From Jaaginema sp046541115 (lineage in GTDB: Bacteria; Cyanobacteriota; Cyanobacteriia; Cyanobacteriales; Spirulinaceae): 7,077 nt of DNA. Position numbers and translations under genes: made by a program. Positions 1-5,347 of this stretch are shown here, one piece after another. The first letter of the stretch is position 1, and each line of letters begins with the position of its first letter. Where the stretch lies: contig JBKHDX010000241.1 of NCBI GenBank assembly GCA_046541115.1, positions 1 through 7,077 on the forward strand. Reading direction: 5' to 3'. The notes under the pieces are model-generated. The model was not told where the DNA came from, ran no database searches, and saw only the letters and a list, made by a program, of their open reading frames with translations.

Positions 1-56
1 ACAACCAATAACCAACAACCAATAACCAACAACCAATAACCAACAACCAATAACCC
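1..56. repeat. Heptanucleotide tandem repeat (STRR-like)
   Basis: Four consecutive 14-base units read ACAACCAATAACCA; only the last base of the fourth copy differs (C for A). Each unit is two heptamers that differ at one base (ACAACCA and ATAACCA), so the array is eight heptamers with a strict alternation. It touches the left edge and may extend further. Heptameric short tandemly repeated repetitive sequences are a known feature of cyanobacterial intergenic DNA. No function is visible here. Confidence 0.9.
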
Positions 57-85
57 ATAACAAAATTGCGGTCATATTTGCGTCA

Positions 86-133
86 TCCTTTGGGTTTAAA
101 GTAATCCATAGTCAAGCTAATCAACCCAAAGGA
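86..133 (+). promoter_or_regulatory. Leader inverted repeat that could mask the ribosome binding site of the 144-416 gene
   Basis: The left arm TCCTTTGGGTT (86-96) is the exact reverse complement of AACCCAAAGGA (123-133), giving an 11-bp stem with a 26-base loop. The right arm contains AAAGGA (128-133), the best Shine-Dalgarno match for the ATG at 144, with a 10-base spacer. If transcription starts upstream of 86, the mRNA could fold so that the ribosome binding site is paired. The symmetry is seen directly. Transcription through it and regulation are inferred. It could instead be an operator or an incidental repeat. Confidence 0.45.
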
Positions 134-143
134 CATAAAAAAC

Positions 144-416
144 ATGAATATTCGCTCTTTGAATCCCAAATTCTGGATTTTGCTGTTAGTTACTGCCCAA
201 ACAGGTGTTGTTTTACCCGCGATCGCGACTCCCTCGGAAACTTCCCCAACCCCTACGAGATCGTCGGTCAGAGAAATTGCTTTCGATCTCAATATCACCG
301 ATCTCGAAGGAACCACCGTTAACGAAAAAACCTCTGAACCCATCTTAATTGCCGATCGCGGTAACGATCGCGATGTCGATTATCGTGTCGATGTCGATTT
401 TGACCGTCGTCGTTAG
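144..416 (+). CDS. Small secreted protein with an Asp/Arg-rich tail, function unknown
   Basis: A 90-residue protein. Residues 1-28 look like a signal peptide: basic start, hydrophobic stretch WILLLVTAQTGVVLP, and an AIA-type cleavage site before TPSE. The short mature part begins with a Ser/Thr/Pro-rich linker (about 29-41). It ends in a charged tail (71-90) in which 13 of 20 residues are Asp or Arg and a DVD(Y/F) motif occurs twice. I do not recognise a family. The ATG start has AAAGGA 10 bases upstream, inside the inverted repeat at 86-133. The stop is only 21 bases before the ATG of the oxygenase gene, so the two are probably co-transcribed. Export and a mature size of roughly 62 residues are inferred. 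The signal peptide, ribosome binding site and HIP1 site at 219-226 support a real gene. Confidence 0.65.
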   Translation: MNIRSLNPKFWILLLVTAQTGVVLPAIATPSETSPTPTRSSVREIAFDLNITDLEGTTVNEKTSEPILIADRGNDRDVDYRVDVDFDRRR

Positions 417-437
417 CATTATTGGGCTTTGAGAAAA

Positions 438-1604
438 ATGCAGTCGATGAATTTAGCAGCAATCCTCGAACCCCTGGCAGTGGAAACCTTTTTCAGCCAG
501 TATTGGGAAAAACAAGCGATCGCGATCCAAAATAAAACCTCACCCAAGTTTCAGGAATTGTTTACTTGGACGCAATTCAATCATTTGCTGAACTTTCATC
601 GATTGCGCTATATCGAGGATATCCGGTTTAATCGGGATGGAGAAACCTTACCCTCGGTAAAGCCCCAAGATTGGCGCAAACAGCTACAACAAGGGGCTAC
701 CCTGATTCTCAATCGCGTTCACGAACTCGACCCCAAAGTTGCAGCATTAGCGGCGGGTTTGCGCTATGAACTCGGCCATCCAGTGCAAGTCAATTTGTAT
801 TGTACGCCGGATTTAGAGCAGGGGTTTGATTGTCACTACGACACCCACGATGTGATTATTTTACAAATTGACGGGGAAAAGGAGTGGTTTGTGTTCCGCG
901 AAACCATTGCTTATCCTGGGTCTTATAGTCGTTCTCCGACGGATTTACCCCCCGACGAACCGCCGTATCTCAAAACCGTTTTAAAGCCGGGGGATGTGTT
1001 GTATATTCCCCGCGGCCATTGGCATTATGCCGTTCCGGGTGGCGATCGCCCCTCTCTCCATTTAACCATCGGTATTAGCTGTCATACGGGGTTAGATTGG
1101 CTCAAATGGCTTGAACTTCAATTGCGCGATCGCCCTCAATGGCGGCAAAATTTACCCGTTTGGGACAATGGCAATACTACAGCCTTAGAACAACGTTTGC
1201 AAGCCTTGGGAGAAGCTTTAGCCGCAGAATTGACCCGCGAGACTTGGGTGAAAAAGTATGCCCAAGCTTGGTTTGCTGATGAAGTGGAAATCGCCCCCTT
1301 TGCCTTACCGCAGCAGTTAGGCTTGGATATCTTTGCGGATGGTTTAGAAACTTGCTTGCGGCGATCGCCCACCCAACATTTAAGATTAGAAGTCACTTCC
1401 GAACATAGCATCCGAGTGAAAATAGGCGCAAAACAACTGGATTTTCGCAGCGACGCGATCGATGTTTTGAAGTGGATTTTTGCGCGAGATCAATTTACTT
1501 TACTCGATTTAGCCGAAATCGCCCCCGATCTCGATTGGGACAGCGCGATCGCCCCTCTCCTCACTCAATTAGTCACAGAAGGGGTTTTATCTGTAGTGTC
1601 TTGA
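438..1604 (+). CDS. JmjC/cupin 2-oxoglutarate- and Fe(II)-dependent oxygenase, ribosomal-oxygenase (ROX/YcfD-like) family
   Basis: Probably a cytosolic protein hydroxylase that uses Fe(II), O2 and 2-oxoglutarate. With the ATG at 438 it has 388 residues, close to E. coli YcfD. The N-terminal LEPLAVETFFSQYWEKQ segment is typical of ROX proteins. The iron site is visible as H133-Y-D135 in the stretch CHYDTHDVIILQIDGEKEW, with the distal ligand H196 in YIPRGHWH, followed by SLHLTIGI (206-213) as in NO66/MINA/YcfD. Residues from about 285 to the end fit the C-terminal winged-helix region of ROX proteins. YcfD hydroxylates an arginine of ribosomal protein uL16; the substrate here is unknown. An in-frame TTG at 429 would add three residues and an ATG at 447 would remove three. 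None has a strong Shine-Dalgarno. It lies directly behind the small secreted-protein gene and is followed by a repeat cluster between convergent genes. Confidence 0.85.
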   Translation: MQSMNLAAILEPLAVETFFSQYWEKQAIAIQNKTSPKFQELFTWTQFNHLLNFHRLRYIEDIRFNRDGETLPSVKPQDWRKQLQQGATLILNRVHELDPKVAALAAGLRYELGHPVQVNLYCTPDLEQGFDCHYDTHDVIILQIDGEKEWFVFRETIAYPGSYSRSPTDLPPDEPPYLKTVLKPGDVLYIPRGHWHYAVPGGDRPSLHLTIGISCHTGLDWLKWLELQLRDRPQWRQNLPVWDNGNTTALEQRLQALGEALAAELTRETWVKKYAQAWFADEVEIAPFALPQQLGLDIFADGLETCLRRSPTQHLRLEVTSEHSIRVKIGAKQLDFRSDAIDVLKWIFARDQFTLLDLAEIAPDLDWDSAIAPLLTQLVTEGVLSVVS

Positions 1605-1659
1605 TTTGTTTTGTCTTGACTATAGTGCCGCGACACATCTTACACGGTGGGTTACGGCA

Positions 1660-1691
1660 GTAGGTTGGGTTGAGGTTACGAAACCCAACAA
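1660..1691. repeat. Interspersed hairpin repeat, copy 1
   Basis: The arms GTTGGGTT (1664-1671) and AACCCAAC (1682-1689) flank a 10-base loop. The unit from GTAGGTTGGGTTGAGG onward recurs in inverted orientation at 3050-3082 with one mismatch over about 30 bases. Its right part, GAAACCCAACAA (1680-1691), is also the exact reverse complement of TTGTTGGGTTTC at 1741-1752, inside the same candidate element. Confidence 0.8.
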
Positions 1692-1710
1692 CATTTCATG
1701 TTTCTAGTAG

Positions 1711-1729
1711 GGGCGGGGTTTCCCCGTCC
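1711..1729. repeat. GC-rich hairpin inside the repeat cluster
   Basis: GGGCGGGG (1711-1718) and CCCCGTCC (1722-1729) pair around a TTT loop, with one G-T wobble. It lies between the 12-base inverted arms 1680-1691 and 1741-1752, so the three could form a nested, branched structure in RNA or single-stranded DNA. Confidence 0.7.
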
Positions 1730-1772
1730 AAGCTTACGCTTTGTTGGGTTTCACTTCGTTCTACAAGGGCCT

Positions 1773-1797
1773 ACAGCTAAAGCCTCATTTTAGCTGT
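1773..1797. terminator. Hairpin between convergent genes, possible bidirectional terminator
   Basis: ACAGCTAAA (1773-1781) and TTTAGCTGT (1789-1797) form a perfect 9-bp stem with a 7-base loop. It lies 169 bases after the oxygenase stop and 10 bases after the nucleotidyltransferase stop in that gene's reading direction. A run of T after the stem is absent on both strands, so intrinsic termination is uncertain. It overlaps the inner edge of the right terminal repeat of the candidate element. Confidence 0.35.
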
Positions 1798-1806
1798 GTC
1801 GCGGTA

Positions 1807-2628
1807 CTACGAAGGCAATAATTGTTCGTTAATTTGCTCGACCAGCCAACCGCCGAAATCCTGCCAAAACACCAGTAAGGCGTTGTAATAAATAGAAGGA
1901 TTAAGGGAAAGAGCAAGACAGCGCCGCATTTGGCGTTCTTGCTCTGGAAAATGGCGAGAAAAGGCGAGATAACAGGGATAAAGATCGCGGGTATAGGCTT
2001 GTTCGCGATCCATCACTAATTCAAACCCCGATCGCACTAGACGACGAGATAACCACGCACATTTATGACGTAGGCGATCGCGACTATAACGAAATTGCCG
2101 TATATCCTGACAGGTTTGGGTAATATCTTCTTCGAGTTGAAAGGCGGTTGAAATGAGATGCTTTCCCAAAGAAACAGGGGGAAGTTGAGGGTTAAAATCA
2201 ACGCCGTAGAGATTTAAGCCTTGAGTTTTGAGAAATATACCCCAATCTGAAGCAGGAGAGAGGATTTCGGGGGAGAGAATCTGAGTTTCGATTTTAGTAC
2301 AAAAGGGAAAGCGCGATCGCAACTCCTGTTGTAAGCTTTCTAAAGCCAATTGTTGTTCTGAGGAAATTTCAGACCTAACAATAGCAATCCCATCGAGATC
2401 GGACAAATTTTCAACCGCGAGTCCCCTCGGAATCGATCCGCGTAAATATAGAGAAATGAGATTGGAGTTTAACGCCGCAATACAGCCTTCTTGCCATGCT
2501 AAGACTAAATCCAACCAGCGATCGCGAATCAAATTCAACCCGCAATCATTCACAATATAACCCTTCGCATCAACCGACAAAAAGCGACCGAAAGGTTCAA
2601 TTTTGCGTCTGCGTAAAATCACTGTCAT
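1807..2628 (-). CDS. Nucleotidyltransferase-fold protein (DNA polymerase beta-like superfamily)
   Basis: A 273-residue soluble protein, likely transferring a nucleotide from an NTP to an unknown acceptor. The superfamily signature hG[GS]x(9-13)Dh[DE] is complete: G64-S65 in LRGSIPRGL, then D77-L-D79 in SDLDGIAIV, the metal-binding acids. E114 in KIETQIL is a reasonable third acid on the following strand. Residues about 160-270 are predicted mostly helical, with many Arg and aromatic residues, as in AadA-type and MNT-type enzymes. The start is the ATG at 2626-2628 with only a weak ribosome binding site. It is divergent from the OB-fold gene, with 57 bases between starts. No HEPN partner gene is adjacent, so a MNT-HEPN toxin-antitoxin pair is not supported. 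The TAG stop lies in the right terminal repeat of the candidate mobile element. Confidence 0.75.
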   Translation of the reverse strand: MTVILRRRKIEPFGRFLSVDAKGYIVNDCGLNLIRDRWLDLVLAWQEGCIAALNSNLISLYLRGSIPRGLAVENLSDLDGIAIVRSEISSEQQLALESLQQELRSRFPFCTKIETQILSPEILSPASDWGIFLKTQGLNLYGVDFNPQLPPVSLGKHLISTAFQLEEDITQTCQDIRQFRYSRDRLRHKCAWLSRRLVRSGFELVMDREQAYTRDLYPCYLAFSRHFPEQERQMRRCLALSLNPSIYYNALLVFWQDFGGWLVEQINEQLLPS

Positions 2629-2685
2629 TTTTAGGTCATCATTACCGATTAGGGTGGAGTTGCAATCTTCTCCAACAACCCAATT

Positions 2686-3030
2686 ATGAAAGCAGCATTT
2701 GTTGTAACCCTCGCTTCGGCTTTATTCAGTGTAGCTTTTACTAGCGCCCAAGCCCAAACTCCCATCCGCGATTTACAGCGTCAATCCGACATGACCATTT
2801 CTGGGGAAATTCGCCGCATTGTGGGTAATGAGTTTATCCTTGACGATGGAACGGGTCAAATTATCGTAGATGCGGAAGATATCGCCGAATATATGGGCAA
2901 ACGCTCCCTTAATCTCCGAGAAGGGGAACGAATCACCGTCACGGGAGAATATGACGATTATGATTTTGATGCCTACACCATTCAACGCAGCAACGGCGAA
3001 GTTTTCCGAGTCCGCTTTTATGATGATTAA
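2686..3030 (+). CDS. Secreted OB-fold protein, YgiW/YdeI (BOF) type
   Basis: A 114-residue protein with a clear signal peptide (residues 1-24; hydrophobic core AAFVVTLASALFSVAF, AQA cleavage site before QTP). The mature domain follows the bacterial OB-fold (BOF) plan: MTISGEIRRIVGNEFILDDG, GQIIVDAED, an insert, then ERITVTGEYDDYDFDAYTIQ. This corresponds to strands 1-5 with the usual D-G-T-G turn. Such periplasmic proteins are linked to stress tolerance in enterobacteria (YgiW, YdeI); the ligand is not known and no binding residues can be named. The mature chain is acidic, especially around residues 88-95. There is no good Shine-Dalgarno before the ATG. It shares a 57-base divergent promoter region with the nucleotidyltransferase and is followed after 21 bases by a hairpin repeat. 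Confidence 0.75.
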   Translation: MKAAFVVTLASALFSVAFTSAQAQTPIRDLQRQSDMTISGEIRRIVGNEFILDDGTGQIIVDAEDIAEYMGKRSLNLREGERITVTGEYDDYDFDAYTIQRSNGEVFRVRFYDD

Positions 3031-3049
3031 TGTCCGTGAAACTTTACTT

Positions 3050-3082
3050 ATGGTTGGGTTTCGTCACCTCAACCCAACCTAC
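3050..3082. repeat. Interspersed hairpin repeat, copy 2, downstream of the OB-fold gene
   Basis: GGTTGGGTT (3052-3060) and AACCCAACC (3071-3079) form a perfect 9-bp stem around a 10-base loop. Read on the minus strand it matches 1660-1690 with a single mismatch (G for T in the loop). It lies between the convergent OB-fold and mscS-like genes and might end transcription there, but no T-run follows. Confidence 0.8.
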
Positions 3083-3160
3083 GGGAAAACGGCCTTGATT
3101 TCATAACTCATAATTCCCCTACTGCCTAAAACCTGTCAATTATTGGCAATACCGATTAAC

Positions 3161-4501
3161 TTACTCTAAAGAAGGCTTTTCCGTTGCCAAGGGGTTACGA
3201 AAAACTAAAGTATAAATATCCGTTGGCATTTCTATATTGTCTTTTTCTAGGGCTTCTTTAATCGCCTGAGTCACTCTGGATGTGGTGGTGAGATAGCCAG
3301 CCCGTCGGGAATCAACCCAAAAGCGCACTTCGAGATTGACGGTACTTGTGGCTAATTCGTTGACCAAGATATCCGGTTTGGGTTTGGATTCAACTTCAAA
3401 TAACTCATCGAGAACGCGGAAAATGGCGGCTTTGGCTTGTTCGATATTTGCGCCATAATCAATTCCCACCATCACGGAACTACGACGACGGGGAGAGGCG
3501 GTGTTGTTGGTAATACTGGATTGGAATACTTCTTGGTTGGGAATATACACCACGCGACCGTCATAGGTGGTAATGGTGGTGGTTCGCAGTTGGACTTGGG
3601 TCACGGTTCCTTCGTAGCTGTCGATGACCACTTGGTCGTTAATGCGAAATGGACGAGACGCTAAGAGAATTACCCCAGAAATGTAGTTGCTGAGAACGTC
3701 TTTGAGACTGAAACCAATGGCAACGCTGGTGAGACCTAAGGCACCGAGTAGGGTGGCAAAATCGAGTCCTAACACCCCCAAGGCAATAATAACCCCCAAA
3801 ACCCACACGCCGCCGTAACTCAGTCGTCCGATCAGGAGTTCTGTTCCGGAGTCTCCTTCGGTTTGTTGCGCCCAGCGAAAGGCGATAAAACGCACGATTC
3901 TGGCGACAATCCAGGTCATAAATATGACAATAATTGCGCCAATGAGGGAGGGGAGATTGGTGATGGTGTCTCGCAACAGTTCGCGGATAGTTCCATAAAG
4001 GCGTTGACCAACATCAATGGCAAAGGGGGGTTGATCGAGGGCGTTACTGATTTGTTCGGCCCAGCGATTGGCCAGGGTTTCAACATCGGTGCCAAAGTCT
4101 TCTGCGTCTTGTTGGGTGACGGTCATGATCGCCCGGTTATTGACTCGGAGAGTGGCGATTTGGTTAGGGTTGTCTGGGGAGACGGTGACGGTTTCGGGGG
4201 TGTCGTCTTGGGCGATTAGGCTGTTGAGACGGCGGTTGATGATTTGGGCGCGATCGCGAGCGCTGATTTCGGCTAAACTACCAATTTGAAATAAGGGCCG
4301 TCCCCTCACTAAAACATCGGCGAAATATAATCCTTCCCGCGTACTTTCTGAGACGGGAGAAGCGTTGGGATCGGGGGGGATTTCAGCATCTTGCCCCCGA
4401 CTGACGGGGGTAAAGGTCAAACAGGCAAAAGCGATCGCCCCCACGATAAAGGCGACCCAGAACCGCTTTCTGCGGTTGTTGAATTGTAAGTATTGCATCA
4501 T
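3161..4501 (-). CDS. MscS-family mechanosensitive ion channel
   Basis: An inner-membrane channel that would open on membrane tension and release solutes after osmotic downshock. From the ATG at 4499-4501 it has 446 residues. A signal sequence or first helix lies at about 14-31 (RFWVAFIVGAIAFACLTF). An extracytoplasmic region of about 150 residues follows. Then come membrane helices at about 184-204 and 229-245, and the pore-lining TM3 at 249-279 with Ala/Gly-rich packing and GFSLKDVLSN (263-272). The MscS beta domain follows (YEGTVTQVQLRTTTI, YIPNQ), then the alpha/beta C-terminal domain. An in-frame TTG at 4549 would add 16 residues (MCWLVQTQN...). I prefer the ATG because the extension is not signal-like, but neither start has a good ribosome binding site. 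E. coli MscS has 286 residues; the excess is the N-terminal extracytoplasmic domain. Confidence 0.9.
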   Translation of the reverse strand: MMQYLQFNNRRKRFWVAFIVGAIAFACLTFTPVSRGQDAEIPPDPNASPVSESTREGLYFADVLVRGRPLFQIGSLAEISARDRAQIINRRLNSLIAQDDTPETVTVSPDNPNQIATLRVNNRAIMTVTQQDAEDFGTDVETLANRWAEQISNALDQPPFAIDVGQRLYGTIRELLRDTITNLPSLIGAIIVIFMTWIVARIVRFIAFRWAQQTEGDSGTELLIGRLSYGGVWVLGVIIALGVLGLDFATLLGALGLTSVAIGFSLKDVLSNYISGVILLASRPFRINDQVVIDSYEGTVTQVQLRTTTITTYDGRVVYIPNQEVFQSSITNNTASPRRRSSVMVGIDYGANIEQAKAAIFRVLDELFEVESKPKPDILVNELATSTVNLEVRFWVDSRRAGYLTTTSRVTQAIKEALEKDNIEMPTDIYTLVFRNPLATEKPSLE

Positions 4502-4565
4502 GTCGGATTTTGCCGCGATCGCGTTTTGGGTTTGTACCAACCAGCACAATCGCTATCACTGAGCC

Positions 4566-4595
4566 AGAATAGGACAGTTACAGCATAAGCGGCAA
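4566..4595 (-). promoter_or_regulatory. Weak sigma70-like promoter candidate for the mscS-like gene
   Basis: On the minus strand TTGCCG (4590-4595) is followed after 18 bases by TATTCT (4566-4571). Both are partial matches to the -35 and -10 consensus. Transcription would start near 4559, giving a leader of roughly 60 bases before the ATG at 4501 and only about 10 before the TTG at 4549. Such matches arise by chance, so this is tentative. Confidence 0.2.
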
Positions 4596-4669
4596 ATCGC
4601 CAGAATTATTCTACCTTTGGATAGTTTTTGCGCGATTTCCTGGGGTTCGCGGCATAATTCCTAGGCTGG

Positions 4670-4894
4670 TTAATCTATGCTTAAGGGAGGTGTTGTTGGA
4701 GTGGGAACCGCAGAGGAACATTGAATTGATGCGGTATTACTGAGTAACACAAAAACAACTAATGCTCCTAAAGACATTCCTGCGACAAATAACCAAATGT
4801 GAGCCGGGGTCAAGAACAATAGTAAGCGGCGATCGCTACTATAAATTTGAATAGACCAACCTTCATCTAGGCTCGGATGATGTAGTTTTTTCAT
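4670..4894 (-). CDS. Small single-pass membrane protein, function unknown
   Basis: A 74-residue protein with a polar N-terminal part (1-30, including SLDEGWSIQIYSSDRRLL). One long hydrophobic helix follows at about 31-52 (AHIWLFVAGMSLGALVVFVL), then a short Ser/Thr/Pro-rich tail ending TTPPLSID with one cysteine (C59). Basic residues precede the helix, which favours the N-terminus in the cytoplasm and the tail outside. I do not recognise the family. The ATG at 4892-4894 has no strong Shine-Dalgarno. The gene has a HIP1 site (4829-4836) and is in the same orientation as the mscS-like gene 168 bases downstream, so co-expression is possible but not shown. Confidence 0.55.
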   Translation of the reverse strand: MKKLHHPSLDEGWSIQIYSSDRRLLLFLTPAHIWLFVAGMSLGALVVFVLLSNTASIQCSSAVPTPTTPPLSID

Positions 4895-5347
4895 AGTTCG
4901 GATTTTCTTATGACTTGCTAGGCTCTCCCGGGGGAAGTAACTTACACTTCAATGAATGGGATCGAAAATTTACGCGATCTTTGGGTTTGAGGGATTGTCG
5001 TTTAAAACAGTAAATTTGTATTTTTAAGAAAAATATAGCAATGAGCAGCCACGACAGAAGTAATGAAGGAACAAGCTTTCTCCCTGCTTCTGCCAAGACT
5101 CACTGATTCGATGGAAAGACTTCAGCCACACGAAGAAGCTTTCATAGGACAGTCGCTTTTCTGCTCAGTGCTATATGTTATATTCCCTTAATATAAAAAT
5201 AATATTAAGAAATAGCAAGGGTAGTTAAATATCAATTATTTTTATAACTTATAACAATTACTTAACTCTCCAGTCTAAAGTTTCCCCTTCTTCTCGAAAT
5301 AAATTGCTAAAAACCGATAAACGCAGCCTTACAGACCCAAAATTAAA
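4895..5347. other. Gene-free AT-rich spacer
   Basis: About 450 bases without a convincing gene. The only long reading frame (minus strand, 4908-5096, 62 codons) begins at TTG, lacks a ribosome binding site and has no recognised similarity. A 26-codon ATG frame at 5111 (+) also lacks one. The part from about 5170 to 5300 is strongly AT-rich and contains the hairpin at 5187-5209. The promoter of the small membrane-protein gene should lie here on the minus strand, but I cannot place a convincing -35/-10 pair. I see no tRNA or known riboswitch. Confidence 0.6.
5187..5209. repeat. AT-rich inverted repeat
   Basis: CTTAATAT (5187-5194) and ATATTAAG (5202-5209) are exact reverse complements around a 7-base A-rich loop. 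It lies 139 bases beyond the DUF4359-like stop in that gene's direction. It could be a weak transcript end, a protein-binding site or chance in AT-rich DNA. Confidence 0.5.

Larger units (their letters stand above)
1623..1809. mobile_element. Candidate MITE-like element with 15-base terminal inverted repeats
   Basis: The left end TAGTGCCGCGACACA (1623-1637) matches the reverse complement of 1795-1809 (TAGTACCGCGACACA) at 14 of 15 positions. Both outermost dinucleotides are TA, which would fit the TA target duplication of IS630/Tc1-mariner transposases, leaving a 183-bp element (1625-1807). No ORF of useful length lies inside, so it would be non-autonomous. The interior is almost wholly hairpin sequence. 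It sits between the convergent oxygenase and nucleotidyltransferase genes. The repeats are seen directly; mobility and the IS630 link are inference, and no second copy of the ends is in the window. Confidence 0.5.

Noticed and set aside
1..60. CRISPR array
   Set aside because: The units are contiguous 14-mers without spacers, so this is a simple tandem repeat.
83..343. Minus-strand 86-codon frame opposite the small secreted protein
   Set aside because: The + strand frame has a Shine-Dalgarno, signal peptide and a close downstream gene; the opposite frame has none of these.
1472..1663. Plus-strand 63-codon frame overlapping the oxygenase end
   Set aside because: It is a shifted reading of the oxygenase gene running into the repeat cluster.
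1807..2628. MNT-HEPN toxin-antitoxin module
   Set aside because: The nucleotidyltransferase is longer than typical MNT antitoxins and no HEPN gene is adjacent on either side.
4908..5096. Minus-strand 62-codon frame with a hydrophobic stretch
   Set aside because: It starts at TTG, has no ribosome binding site, and its second half is low-conviction basic sequence. No family is recognisable, so I treat it as spacer.
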